DNA from: UBA1952 sp965246785
GTDB lineage: Bacteria > Bacteroidota > Bacteroidia > Chitinophagales > Chitinophagaceae
Reading direction: 5' to 3'
DNA length: 64,000 nt
NCBI GenBank assembly: GCA_965246785.1
Contig: CBDFFM010000035.1
Location: 1 to 64,000, forward strand
How positions within the stretch are numbered: the stretch's first letter is position 1; the number at the start of each line of letters is the position of its first letter. Below, piece by piece: positions 1 through 7,767 of this stretch. The notes below the pieces were generated by a model, which saw only the letters and a list, made by a program, of their open reading frames with translations, searched no databases and had not been told where the DNA came from. Made by a program: the position numbers and the translations under genes.

Positions 1-70
1 GAATTGCTTGCTTAGATTTTCCAATGCCTGTTAGAAGGATTCATCTATTACCCATATCGGGACATGAAGT

Positions 71-667
71 CTATACTATCGTTTGCTGAACCTTTTCAAA
101 TTCCAATATCTCCGAGTTGCGCATCAGGATAGTCCGTGAAGTTGTATAGGATATTCCTTTGTTTGGCTGTGCTTCAAATCCTAAGTAAATACATTCCACC
201 TTCCGGCTTCGCACTTCGGCAATTGCCGGTTGTAAATCCGAGTCAGAGCTGCCCATAATAATGGTCTTGGCTTTTTTTTCGCAGGCGTAAGTGACCATGT
301 CAACAGCCATCTTTACATCCACACCTTTTTCCTTAAAGACAAGTAGTTTTTTGCCTTTCCCGTCATCCTCCATATGGCCGCGAACCCTGCCGGTAAGCGC
401 GACGCTGTAGCCCATTCGCTCCAGATGTGTTTTGAGCAGCCGCTGCTCTTCTATCAGAAGTTTAGATTTTATCCGGCTGTCGGGATGCTCTTTAATTCGG
501 GCGAAGTAAAATACGGTCGCGTCAATTGCCACGCCTTGTAAAACTTTACTGAGCAGGCCTTTGAAGTCGTATAAATGCCAGATAGGTTTGCCTTTGCCGG
601 CTGCACCAAAAACAGCCTTGATTTTCCCTTTGAAATTTTCTCCGTCGATAAGGAGCACGGTTTGCAT
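71..667 (-). CDS. NYN-domain (PIN-like) ribonuclease, LabA/DUF88 family
   Basis: The 198-residue protein has the layout of a NYN domain, a PIN-like metal-dependent RNase fold. An N-terminal strand carries the acidic motif LIDGENF (residues 6-12), the middle has KGVDVKMAVDMV with two aspartates, and a later strand carries GSSDSDLQPAI. These acidic groups match the metal-binding positions of the family. Family members are thought to cleave or process RNA, but the substrate here cannot be read. It is a cytoplasmic protein with no signal peptide. The ATG lies just downstream, on the same strand, of a strong terminator at 695-728, so it probably has its own promoter between 668 and 694. The accessory context suggests a role in element maintenance or defence, which is inference. 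Confidence 0.85.
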   Translation of the reverse strand: MQTVLLIDGENFKGKIKAVFGAAGKGKPIWHLYDFKGLLSKVLQGVAIDATVFYFARIKEHPDSRIKSKLLIEEQRLLKTHLERMGYSVALTGRVRGHMEDDGKGKKLLVFKEKGVDVKMAVDMVTYACEKKAKTIIMGSSDSDLQPAIAEVRSRKVECIYLGFEAQPNKGISYTTSRTILMRNSEILEFEKVQQTIV

Positions 668-694
668 ACAGTGCTTATTCTATCACGAGGCAAC

Positions 695-728
695 AAAAAA
701 CCCCAGCGGGCCTTGCGGCTGGCTGGGG
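695..728 (-). terminator. Rho-independent terminator
   Basis: On the minus strand CCCCAGC and GCTGGGG form the ends of a GC-rich stem with an inner CCGCAAGG-like loop, followed by six T. It stands between the small gene at 860-1087 and the NYN gene, both on the minus strand, and supports the upstream ORF being transcribed. Confidence 0.8.
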
Positions 729-859
729 CGTGTATGCAGTATTTATACACGTTCCCAAAAGAAAAGTCAACCTGCTGTGGATAACCATTACCCGCGATGG
801 CGGAATGATTCCAGGCAGAAATAATGACGTTAGGACAAAAGCAAAAGGTGCAGTAATTT

Positions 860-1087
860 CTACAGGGCAGTAAGCCACACGGAAAGGTCTTTATGCAGCT
901 TTGGGAACATTGTTTTCAGGTTGATGCATTCACTGGTGCCCATCAACAGACAGGAAATAAAAAATTCCGGAAAGCTCGGCAGCCCCTTATCCTTTTCCAG
1001 TACCTCAAACATTTCATCCACGCCCTTCAGTTGCTTCAGTGTTGCCTTCCAATCTGCTCCGCTGTTTGGGAATTTTCTGTTCGTCAT
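860..1087 (-). CDS. Small hypothetical protein
   Basis: A 75-residue ORF with a soluble, lysine- and leucine-rich composition (for example KQLKGVDEMFEVLEKDKGLPSF) and no membrane segment or signal peptide. I do not recognise a family. The case for a real gene is its protein-like composition, the terminator about 130 bases downstream on the same strand, and a divergent arrangement with the XRE regulator at 1213. It could still be a chance ORF. Confidence 0.45.
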   Translation of the reverse strand: MTNRKFPNSGADWKATLKQLKGVDEMFEVLEKDKGLPSFPEFFISCLLMGTSECINLKTMFPKLHKDLSVWLTAL

Positions 1088-1212
1088 AATGCGACCACAC
1101 TACCTGCTTTCCAAGGCTTGTCAAGTGCCAGTGTTTTCCACAGTCCTACTCACGAGTTGAGAAATTTTCCTGCTCCCGTTTGAGACAATTTCCTTGTTAC
1201 GCTTTTGAAGTA

Positions 1213-1503
1213 ATGAGGAAAGAAAGAATTCCGAACCGGCTTCGGAAGTACAGACGAATAATGGGCTACACACAGGTAGAGGTAGCACAGTTGCTTGGCC
1301 TCTCATGCAAGAGCAGGGTCTCCGAATGGGAGCTTGGAAAGCGCTTTCCGGGCATTAAGAACCTGATTAAGCTCTCCATCCTGTACGCCACATTGGTGGA
1401 CGCTTTCTATCCTGATTTACGCGAGGCTATGCGTCAGGATTTTGATAGCAGGAATGCAAAGTCTGACGATGAAGGAAGCAGCGTACGAAACAGGTCACCA
1501 TAA
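1213..1503 (+). CDS. XRE-family helix-turn-helix regulator
   Basis: A small DNA-binding protein with a Cro/C1-type helix-turn-helix over about residues 8-62. YTQVEVAQLLGLSCKSRVSEWE is the usual turn, followed by G-KRFPGIKNLIKLSILYAT. The frame is open from 1180, but the ATG at 1213 (RKERIPNRLRKYRR) gives the normal family N-terminus, so that start is preferred, giving 96 residues. The C-terminal tail is short, polar and probably disordered. Such regulators usually control the mobile element that carries them. It is divergent from the small gene at 860-1087, so the shared 125-base gap may hold its operator. Confidence 0.85.
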   Translation: MRKERIPNRLRKYRRIMGYTQVEVAQLLGLSCKSRVSEWELGKRFPGIKNLIKLSILYATLVDAFYPDLREAMRQDFDSRNAKSDDEGSSVRNRSP

Positions 1504-1601
1504 GGCGCTCGTATTTTCTTCAATCCTGCACCTAGGCAAGCATGTGACATGCTGATGCGTATTCAGCGCGCCTTTTGTAACAGTTTTTCGTTTGTTTTCC
1601 C

Positions 1602-1641
1602 CTCGCTCGATTGCTCTTTAATTAATAAAGAGTCGAGCGAG
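1602..1641. repeat. Large perfect stem-loop, possible terminator or origin element
   Basis: CTCGCTCGA (1602-1610), a TTG bulge, CTCTTTA, a loop ATTAA, TAAAGAG and TCGAGCGAG (1633-1641) form a 16-pair hairpin. It follows a T-rich tract (AGTTTTTCGTTTGTTTTCCCC-like) and lies between the XRE gene and the ORF at 1682. It could end the XRE transcript, but there is no clear T-run after the stem. A processing or nicking structure of the mobile element is equally possible. Confidence 0.6.
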
Positions 1642-1681
1642 AAATTCATTATCCACCGTTTCTTAATCAATCTAATCACTT

Positions 1682-1990
1682 ATGGCTACACCACCAGACA
1701 AGCTTGCTTTTGAAATAGCGACCACGCTCGAGGATATGGACGCACTCCCCCTGCATCAGCAGTTCACGCAGAAGTATTCGGAATCGTTTCTTAGAAAAAA
1801 GCTCATGCGCGTGCTCTCCATACCGGAACGAAAGATAAAAAGGTCGCGGGCCGCGCTGTTCAATTTCCTCATTCAGCAGCATGAATACAGGGAACAACGA
1901 AGAGGCGGTCGTAGTTCCCGCAGACGTTATAAGGATGATGAGCCCGAATACGACTATGAAGGAGACAATGACAACAATAATTGGGATTAG
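1682..1990 (+). CDS. Small hypothetical protein coupled to RuvC-like gene
   Basis: A 102-residue protein. The N-terminal part is probably helical (residues 5-72, with RKKLMRVLSIPERKIKRSRAA), then comes a basic stretch RRGGRSSRRR and then a very acidic, Asp/Asn/Tyr-rich tail. The split into basic linker and acidic tail is typical of small nucleic-acid-binding or protein-interaction adaptors, but I do not recognise the family. Its 3' end overlaps the start of the next gene by 23 bases, so the two are very likely co-translated and may work as partners. Confidence 0.65.
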   Translation: MATPPDKLAFEIATTLEDMDALPLHQQFTQKYSESFLRKKLMRVLSIPERKIKRSRAALFNFLIQQHEYREQRRGGRSSRRRYKDDEPEYDYEGDNDNNNWD

Positions 1991-2441
1991 TCTTGGTACC
2001 CGAAGCATTGGCATTGCAGTCCTAAAGGATGGTGAGCTCCTTGACTGGAAAGTGCATTCCTTCAAAGGATACTGGAGCAAGAGTAAATGCAGCCTTATAG
2101 CCGGCACCATAGCAAAGCACATTAAGCTGTACCGGCCGGATGCAATTGCTCTTAAGACGCCGGCAGAGGCGCGTCCTTCCAGAAACCTCCGAAGGCTTGT
2201 CAGCATTCTCAGTAAGCAGATTACGAGGCAGCAGCTGCCGCTCTATTGCTACACGCTTACTGACCTTAAAACCTGCTTTGGATGCGATAACAGGCAGATG
2301 CTTATTGTTTCTCTTACAAGCCGCTTTCCGGAGCTTACCTATACTTGCAGAAAGGTGCTGCGGTATAGGAACGGGTACTACGATAAAGCATTTGAGGCGG
2401 TTGCCGCAACCATGGTATGCGCAGCAGTTACTCATCCGTAA
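1968..2441 (+). CDS. RuvC-like RNase H-fold protein, catalytically degenerate
   Basis: The 157-residue protein opens with IIGISLGTRSIGIAVL, which follows the first strand of Holliday-junction resolvase RuvC (normally IxGxDPGxxxxGxAxx). The order strand, glycine turn, strand, long helix (SLIAGTIAKHIKLYRPDAIALK) and a C-terminal YYDKAFEAVAATMVCA helix also fits RuvC or YqgF. However, the first catalytic Asp is Ser and the second-strand Glu position reads Leu-Lys, so nuclease activity is doubtful. The C-terminal helix keeps D and E. The frame is open from 1881; the ATG at 1968, with GGAG just upstream, fits the fold. It overlaps the preceding gene. Its role is unknown; a structure-binding protein or inhibitor is conceivable. 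Confidence 0.6.
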   Translation: MTTIIGISLGTRSIGIAVLKDGELLDWKVHSFKGYWSKSKCSLIAGTIAKHIKLYRPDAIALKTPAEARPSRNLRRLVSILSKQITRQQLPLYCYTLTDLKTCFGCDNRQMLIVSLTSRFPELTYTCRKVLRYRNGYYDKAFEAVAATMVCAAVTHP

Positions 2442-2655
2442 TTAATTCTCCCTATTCTATTAAATGGCTGACGCAGGTCAGAATAAAGGGGAACATGTTC
2501 ATTGTCTGTCAGAGCGGCAACAGGCCGGCCTGGTATGGATATCCTTCAGGAAAGTCTCGGATACAGAATGCGTGTGCGCCCCGGCACCTGACGCATCGGG
2601 CAAACACTATTCTTGCATGAAGGCTTTAGGGAAAGGGCCATATGCCAAAAACCAA

Positions 2656-2683
2656 GAGGCTGTCTCAAAAGACAGCCTCTTTG
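2656..2683 (+). terminator. Rho-independent terminator after RuvC-like operon
   Basis: GAGGCTGTC (2656-2664), loop TCAAAA, GACAGCCTC (2671-2679), then TTTGATT. It is a perfect nine-pair stem downstream of the 1682-2441 gene pair. Confidence 0.75.
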
Positions 2684-2766
2684 ATTAGCGCCAGCTTGCT
2701 CACAAATGAGACATGACATTCTCTGCCTTTGATTGACATGTCCCCTAATGACATAGTTGCACAACA

Positions 2767-2795
2767 AAAAGGCCACCCGAAAGTGGCCTTTTTTC
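2767..2795. terminator. Bidirectional terminator
   Basis: AAGGCCAC, loop CCGAAA, GTGGCCTT followed by TTTT on the plus strand and by a T-rich run on the minus strand. It lies 21 bases beyond the stop of the minus-strand type IX protein gene and can serve both directions. Confidence 0.8.
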
Positions 2796-2815
2796 CAAAC
2801 CGGTAAGTGCCGGAT

Positions 2816-4072
2816 TTATTTCGTAACGCGGAAAGACGCGCTGCCCGCTTCGGTCTGCACATGCAGGATATAAATGCCGTAAGGCAGTTCTGCAGCAGGG
2901 ATCACATTGACTCCCTTGTCAGCTACCTGACGGCTGATGACCGCGCCGGTCGTGCTGCTCAGGATAAGCGTCTTGCTGCCGCTGATGCTTTCCAGGCCGG
3001 CCACCTGGATAGCCGTAGTGGCAGGATTAGGGAATACGGATATGCCTTCCAGTGCGTTGTTGCCGTTCACGCCGGCAGTCTTCAGATGGCCTTCAAACTT
3101 CTTGTCATTTTCCTCAAACACGATGTTGTTCACTGTCAGGCTGGCGCCGCTGATGGTAAAGGCCAGCTGCGGATTGCTCTTGCCCATGGCATCACCGAAT
3201 ATCAGGTAGCTGCCAACAGGTACGCTGGGGAAGGAGAACTTGCCCGCTGCATCCGAGTAGGTATAAGCCACCGCCTGGCCGGTGCTCTTTGTGAGAATGA
3301 GGATACGCTTGCGCAGCGGGTCGCCCACGGCTGCACTCTTGTTAGCGCCCAGCAGTACGCTGCCGCCTACGAAGCCTGGGCCGCCGGGATTAGTACCCGC
3401 AATCAGGCTGATGTTGGTTGCAATGCTGGTAAGGTTAGCAACGCCCAGTGCCGTAGCGCCGCTCCAGTTAAGTGAGCTGGTGTAGTAGGTAGGCAGGTAG
3501 CCGGCGTAGCTCGGGTGTCCGGACAGAAGGGCGGCTTTGAGTAAGAGCGTACCGGAAGGCATAGTCGTGTAGTTCCTGGTGAACGCGCCGGTAATGCCTG
3601 TGTAGATAGAATCAATGGCGGTGAGCGTCGTGTCCATCGTGGAGGGGTTGTAGGTCTTGCGGATGAGATAGACGATGCTTGTGTCTATGTTGGCAACACC
3701 GCCGAGGGAAACGGTTCCATGCAGGTTGTAAACCGGAGATGAGCCGGTGCAGATGTAGAAGTTGACGGTGAGGTTGCTGCCTGAATTAATGGTAATCAGC
3801 CGTTGGTACTGGCCGCAGGCCATGGTAGATACATTGATCTGATTTGCGGGCACAGTGGTGGGCACGGTGGAAGGGATGGTGACGCTGTACTGGCCGGCGG
3901 CATTCGTAGTAACGGTCGTATTCCAGGTGTTGGTAGTGTCGGCGATGGTGATGACCTGGCCGGCGACGGGCGTTGTGGTAGATATGTAGTACACGGTACC
4001 GCTGAGGGTGGCCGCATAAGCTGCTCCGGTGAGCATGGAAAGCAGCAGGAGGAGAGGTATGAGTCTTTTCAT
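2816..4072 (-). CDS. Secreted protein with type IX sorting domain
   Basis: A 418-residue exported protein. Residues 1-20 are a signal peptide (KRLIPLLLLLSMLTGAAYA). Residues 20-110 look like a carboxypeptidase-regulatory/transthyretin-type beta domain (GTVYYISTTTPVAGQVITI). A second such module with AYTYSDAAGKFSFPSVPVGSY lies around 265-300. The last 75 residues, from GISVFPNPATTA to the terminal FRVTK, are a type A sorting domain used by the type IX secretion system. The protein is therefore expected on the cell surface or outside the cell. No catalytic site is visible. It is unusual cargo for the accessory region and may have been carried along with it. The terminator at 2767-2795 ends its transcript. 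Confidence 0.85.
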   Translation of the reverse strand: MKRLIPLLLLLSMLTGAAYAATLSGTVYYISTTTPVAGQVITIADTTNTWNTTVTTNAAGQYSVTIPSTVPTTVPANQINVSTMACGQYQRLITINSGSNLTVNFYICTGSSPVYNLHGTVSLGGVANIDTSIVYLIRKTYNPSTMDTTLTAIDSIYTGITGAFTRNYTTMPSGTLLLKAALLSGHPSYAGYLPTYYTSSLNWSGATALGVANLTSIATNISLIAGTNPGGPGFVGGSVLLGANKSAAVGDPLRKRILILTKSTGQAVAYTYSDAAGKFSFPSVPVGSYLIFGDAMGKSNPQLAFTISGASLTVNNIVFEENDKKFEGHLKTAGVNGNNALEGISVFPNPATTAIQVAGLESISGSKTLILSSTTGAVISRQVADKGVNVIPAAELPYGIYILHVQTEAGSASFRVTK

Positions 4073-4455
4073 GGGGTGATTGTTTGTCTGAGGTTTTTGA
4101 AATGGTTTTATGGGTGCAGGCTTTTTCCGGAAAGGTGCTGTGATAGGATAGACGCAGTGTTAAGCAGGAATGTTAGCAGTGGTGGGAAAAGAGTAACTAT
4201 TTTCTACTCTCCCTGTCGGGTCTTTCAAATGCAGTAACGGCAAGCTGAAGATTACGCAACAGCACGGCACTTCTTCCACCGGTGCGCCCGGCTCTTACAC
4301 AGGCCGGAACAGTGGCCCCGCCAATGTAGTGGCTGGGGCCGGCAAACGGCTTGCTACACAAAAATGTGCTTATAAGAAGTTCTCCATGGTGAGTATACTT
4401 CTTCTCTACTGCGCGATTCATTATTCCGCTACGCTATTGATAAACCATCCTCTTT
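4073..4455. other. Divergent intergenic region
   Basis: A 383-base gap between two divergent genes, so it should hold both promoters. It contains an inverted repeat AGAGTA...TACTCT near 4187-4208 and an imperfect GC-rich hairpin around 4314-4340 (GGCCCC and GGGGCC arms). A 74-codon minus-strand frame crosses it but does not look like a protein. No promoter is convincing. Confidence 0.4.
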
Positions 4456-5166
4456 ATGAACACTAAAAACACATTTGCCAGCGTCCTCTTGCAGTACCGG
4501 AACGTGTATGACCTGGAGCCGCTCTTCTCCGATTTCCTTGACCTCTGCCTGATCGTGCTCAGCCCGAGCGCCCTCGCCGGCTTCCCGCTTGACCGCGAAC
4601 GCTTTGAATCCATCCTGCTGAAGTACGCTGACCCTTCCCTGCCGCTGGATGTATCAACCCTCGTTTCGCTTCTCCTAAAAGAGATGCGCTGCCAGGTGAA
4701 CCTGCCGCACCAGCTCAACTGCTACAGCGATGTCCTCGGAGATTTCTATGAAGAGCATATACTCCGCTATGATCCGGATATGCCTTTTAGCTCCTGGGAT
4801 TTGGACGAACACAGGCTGCAGCCAGACATTTTCACCATTCCGGGCGATACTCCGGCGCGGAAGAAAAAGCTTCTGGACGGATTATGCGGCAGTGGCCGGC
4901 GTCTGCTCGCCAGGCGCTGGATGCACACCGTGGAAGGCTGGTACGGGATGGAGATAACGCCTGCCTGTGCTAAAATGGCGATTCTGAATCTCTTCCTGCA
5001 TCACCTTCCTGAAGCGGAGATTGTTTGTGTCAGTGGCGATGACGCGGGCAGGCATTTCCTTTTTGGCTATGCCTTCTCACGCACCGTTACCGGTATAAGG
5101 GAACTAACTGAAAATCAGTCTTGGGTGTGGCAGACGCAAGTCGGTGCTGTGGCTATGGCGGCCTAA
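4456..5166 (+). CDS. Degenerate N6-methylase-like protein (paralogue 1)
   Basis: A 236-residue protein sharing the plan of the methylase-like protein encoded next to it. An N-terminal helical region is followed by LLDGLCGSGRRLLARR (about 138-153), matching the SAM-binding motif I (normally DPxxGSG), and by YGMEITPACAKMAILNLFL, matching GIDIDPVCIRMTAINLFL of its neighbour. The first Asp-Pro of motif I is Asp-Gly, and the catalytic NPPY/F motif is absent. It is therefore probably not an active adenine methyltransferase. It was most likely made by tandem duplication and has diverged. It ends before a terminator at 5193-5222. Its function is unknown. Confidence 0.6.
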   Translation: MNTKNTFASVLLQYRNVYDLEPLFSDFLDLCLIVLSPSALAGFPLDRERFESILLKYADPSLPLDVSTLVSLLLKEMRCQVNLPHQLNCYSDVLGDFYEEHILRYDPDMPFSSWDLDEHRLQPDIFTIPGDTPARKKKLLDGLCGSGRRLLARRWMHTVEGWYGMEITPACAKMAILNLFLHHLPEAEIVCVSGDDAGRHFLFGYAFSRTVTGIRELTENQSWVWQTQVGAVAMAA

Positions 5167-5192
5167 GTGAACGCGCATGTGCAAATCATTAA

Positions 5193-5222
5193 GGGCAACC
5201 AACAACGGTTGCTCTTTTCTTT
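5193..5222 (+). terminator. Rho-independent terminator
   Basis: GGGCAACC, loop AACAAC, GGTTGCTC then TTTTC. Its GCAACC/GGTTGC core resembles the terminator after the neighbouring paralogue at 6057-6085, consistent with duplication of gene plus terminator. Confidence 0.65.
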
Positions 5223-5268
5223 TTCAAAACACTGATTGTACGCTATGCTTTTCATAAACCTCTGTTCT

Positions 5269-6051
5269 ATGAAAAGCAAATCTGAATCCTTTGAACAAAC
5301 GATGCGGAGCTTCGGCTATCGCTATAGCCTGCCGACTGTCTTTGATGATTTTCTAACGATGGTACTCTGCTCTTTTTCCCGGAAGCCGGGCACTGGAGTT
5401 TCCTATCACGAGGATTTGTACCTGGCGACAATCGGCAAGTACAAAACCGATGAGCTGCCGCGTCCGTTCCCTCATCTTTTGGCAATACTCGTTTTGGAAA
5501 TGGAAGAACGCAAGGGCAGCGACAGTGGCAATGACGTGCTGGGCGAATGCTATGAGCTGCATCTGAGTCAGTCGCACAAAGCCCAGCACTTCACGCCGTG
5601 GCCGGTGTGCGTATTCATGGCTAAAAGCATAACGCTGGAAAAGCGGCCGAAGCAGGACACGCTGCGTATACTTGATCCATGCTGCGGCAGCGGGCGGATG
5701 CTGCTGGCCGCAGCGAAAGAACTGGGGCCGCAGTATGAATACTACGGCATTGACATTGACCCGGTGTGCATCAGGATGACCGCCATCAATCTGTTTCTAA
5801 ACGGGCTTTTCCATGCTGAAGTAATGTGTGCCGATGCGCTTGTACCATCCGACTTTAGGATGAGTTATGTAACCTCGCTCTTTCCCTTTGGTGTCTTTCG
5901 GATGGATGATAAAGAGGACTCTCCACTCTGGCACATGCAGCAGTCGGCTCTGCGGCCGGCAAGTGCGTCAGCAGCGCAGTCTACGCAAGCCGATTCTCCT
6001 TCAACGGAAGTGCAATCAGATGCGAAACCTGCGCAGTTGAAACTGTTTTAA
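5269..6051 (+). CDS. N6-DNA-methylase-like protein (paralogue 2) with C-terminal clamp-type motif
   Basis: A 260-residue protein related to HsdM-type adenine methylases. It keeps QHFTP (about 106-110, the usual QFFTP), a good SAM motif ILDPCCGSGRMLLAA (about 134-148) and the acidic loop GIDIDPVCIRMTAINLFL. Where the catalytic NPPY/F should follow, it reads SLFPFGVFRM, so methyl transfer is doubtful although SAM binding looks intact. The end is a low-complexity Ala/Ser/Gln linker and the final residues AQLKLF, matching the bacterial sliding-clamp binding consensus QLxLF. The frame is open from a TTG at 5236; the ATG at 5269 is chosen because it aligns with the start of the upstream paralogue. 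It may act in antirestriction or in replication of the element, which is inference. Confidence 0.7.
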   Translation: MKSKSESFEQTMRSFGYRYSLPTVFDDFLTMVLCSFSRKPGTGVSYHEDLYLATIGKYKTDELPRPFPHLLAILVLEMEERKGSDSGNDVLGECYELHLSQSHKAQHFTPWPVCVFMAKSITLEKRPKQDTLRILDPCCGSGRMLLAAAKELGPQYEYYGIDIDPVCIRMTAINLFLNGLFHAEVMCADALVPSDFRMSYVTSLFPFGVFRMDDKEDSPLWHMQQSALRPASASAAQSTQADSPSTEVQSDAKPAQLKLF

Positions 6052-6056
6052 GCCTT

Positions 6057-6085
6057 AAAAAGCAACCGGCTCGGTTGCTTTTTTC
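6057..6085 (+). terminator. Rho-independent terminator
   Basis: AAAAAGCAACC, loop GGCTC, GGTTGCTTTTTT directly after the stop of the methylase-like gene. It is a strong hairpin with a T-run. Confidence 0.85.
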
Positions 6086-6196
6086 TTGTCCACTGAATCT
6101 CCCACGGGTGAGTATTTCTGCCCTCTGCCCTTCTGCGTATGCCGCGGATACACTCAGAGAGAAATCCTTTCTCTCACAATTAAATCGAAGCGAATC

Positions 6197-7192
6197 ATGG
6201 AACGAACTGCAGCTCAAGCGCGAAGCAAACCTTCACGCGCCGACGTGTATGCCATCGTCACCGAGTGCATCATTCAGCAACTGGAACAAGGTACGGTGCC
6301 TTGGCGCCAGCCCTGGACCGATGCCGGCATTCCCCGCAACCTCATCTCTAAGCGTCCCTATAGAGGCATCAATGTAATGCTGCTTTCTATGCTCGGCTAT
6401 GAGCAGAACCTGTTTCTGACATTCAATCAGCTGCAGGAGCTTGGCGGACATGTCAGGAAAGGCGAGCACGGACACATCGTGGTGTTCTGGAGCTATCTGA
6501 ATACAGCTCAGAAAGATCAGGATGACACAGAACCGGAAACGGGCAGGAAGAAAGTCCCGTATCTGCGCTACTACGTGGTCTTTAACGTAGGACAATGCGA
6601 AGGCATACCTCAGGGAAAAGTCCCGGCAATAACGCGTGCGACGCTCAGCCCGATCCCAGTCTGTGAGCAGATTGTGCAGGAGATGCCGCAGCGTCCGCTT
6701 ATTCGGCACACAGGCGGACAGGGTGCGTTCTACGATGTGATGCACGACTATGTGCATATGCCTCTGTTCAGCTCTTTCGAGAGCGCGGAAAGCTACTATG
6801 CGACCTTCATGCATGAATTAGTGCACAGTACCGGCCACCCTTCGCGCCTGCATCGCAAAGACGTGCTACAGATGCGCGAGTTCAACATGCTCGAAGCATA
6901 CTCGCATGAGGAACTGGTGGCGGAAATCGGAAGCTGCTATCTGTTGTCATTTGTCGGCGTTACCAACCAGATGGAGCAAAGCGCAGATTACATAAAGGGA
7001 TGGCTGAAACAGTTAAAAAGCGACACTAAGTTTATTTTCTCGGCTGCAACGCAAGCGCAGAAAGCAACTGACTTTATACTCAACTTGCCAAGTGACGTAA
7101 AGGTGGAACAAATGCAAAAGCCAAAGCTCGACAATCGTCGGGCTTTTATTCTGCTGCCTCAAAATGACTCCAACTATCGTCTGCTTAATTAA
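6197..7192 (+). CDS. ArdC-type antirestriction protein (ssDNA-binding plus zincin metallopeptidase)
   Basis: The N-terminal part (about 1-125) matches the ArdC single-stranded-DNA-binding domain, with VPWRQPW, RPYRGINVMLL and a later GHVRKGEHGHIVVFW segment. The C-terminal part has a zincin active site MHELVHSTGHPSR (HExxH plus a third histidine, about 207-219) and the downstream EELVAEIGS helix with the likely extra ligand. ArdC proteins are carried by plasmids and integrative elements and protect entering DNA from host restriction. The frame is open from 6086; the ATG at 6197 starts the family N-terminus, giving 331 residues, close to the usual length. It lies on the same strand as the two methylase-like genes but behind a terminator, so it is probably transcribed separately. 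Confidence 0.88.
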   Translation: MERTAAQARSKPSRADVYAIVTECIIQQLEQGTVPWRQPWTDAGIPRNLISKRPYRGINVMLLSMLGYEQNLFLTFNQLQELGGHVRKGEHGHIVVFWSYLNTAQKDQDDTEPETGRKKVPYLRYYVVFNVGQCEGIPQGKVPAITRATLSPIPVCEQIVQEMPQRPLIRHTGGQGAFYDVMHDYVHMPLFSSFESAESYYATFMHELVHSTGHPSRLHRKDVLQMREFNMLEAYSHEELVAEIGSCYLLSFVGVTNQMEQSADYIKGWLKQLKSDTKFIFSAATQAQKATDFILNLPSDVKVEQMQKPKLDNRRAFILLPQNDSNYRLLN

Positions 7193-7767
7193 GGGTCAAC
7201 TAACTATCTGTGACACCATGAGTACTTTATTAGTCCAAGCCACATTCTTGCTCCGCGTTGCAGGGACCGCTGAGATGTATTCCTCTTAGAGCGCCTCCTC
7301 TATCAGCGCATCCACGCGCTTCTTTTTGCAGTAATGACTTGGCTGGAAACATTGCTATTGTCCAGCAACGTTTCTATATGCTTTGTCATTGCAACTGTCG
7401 CTTCCTGATACCGTGCTCCAATAATCTTCTTGCAGAATGTGAAGGTTTAGTAGCGTACCTATATATACCTGCAAATTGAGGCCGGCTATGGTCTTTTGAA
7501 TGCAGAGCGTAACGCCTTATTTATCTTGGATATGGTGTGCAGTAGCACCCAAATACAACAACATCTGACTTGCTAATAAGCAAGCTCAAATTAGAATTAT
7601 TAAAGAGAAAGAAAAAGAAGGATAAGCGACAAAGGATAGTCGGATTTATCCTTCTATGCAACTTAAGGCGACGGGGATTATTTTAGGTGGAAGTATTATA
7701 AATATTCTTATAAAATCTATATTATTATTGTTGTTAAATATCGTATTTCAAGGCTATAACGATGTGC
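7193..7767. other. Gene-free convergent intergenic region
   Basis: This 575-base stretch separates the 3' ends of the ArdC-like gene and the immunity gene. The right half, from about 7560, becomes strongly AT-rich, marking the change in composition into the Rhs cassette. A 73-codon frame at 7258 has no protein-like character. I see no gene, RNA or clear terminator. Confidence 0.5.

Larger units (their letters stand above)
2442..2815. other. Intergenic region with two hairpin terminators
   Basis: This 374-base gap between the RuvC-like gene and the convergent type IX gene contains the two stem-loop terminators listed separately. Short frames of 67-76 codons cross it on both strands, but none resembles a known family and one runs through the 2656-2679 hairpin, so I see no supported gene here. 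Confidence 0.5.

Noticed and set aside
2464..2688. 74-codon plus-strand ORF after the RuvC-like gene
   Set aside because: No recognisable family, and it reads through the perfect terminator hairpin at 2656-2679.
4197..4421. 74-codon minus-strand ORF between divergent genes
   Set aside because: Composition is not protein-like, and the region should contain promoters.
7258..7479. 73-codon ORF downstream of the ArdC-like gene
   Set aside because: Cys/Pro/Leu-rich with no family resemblance, and isolated in a convergent gap.
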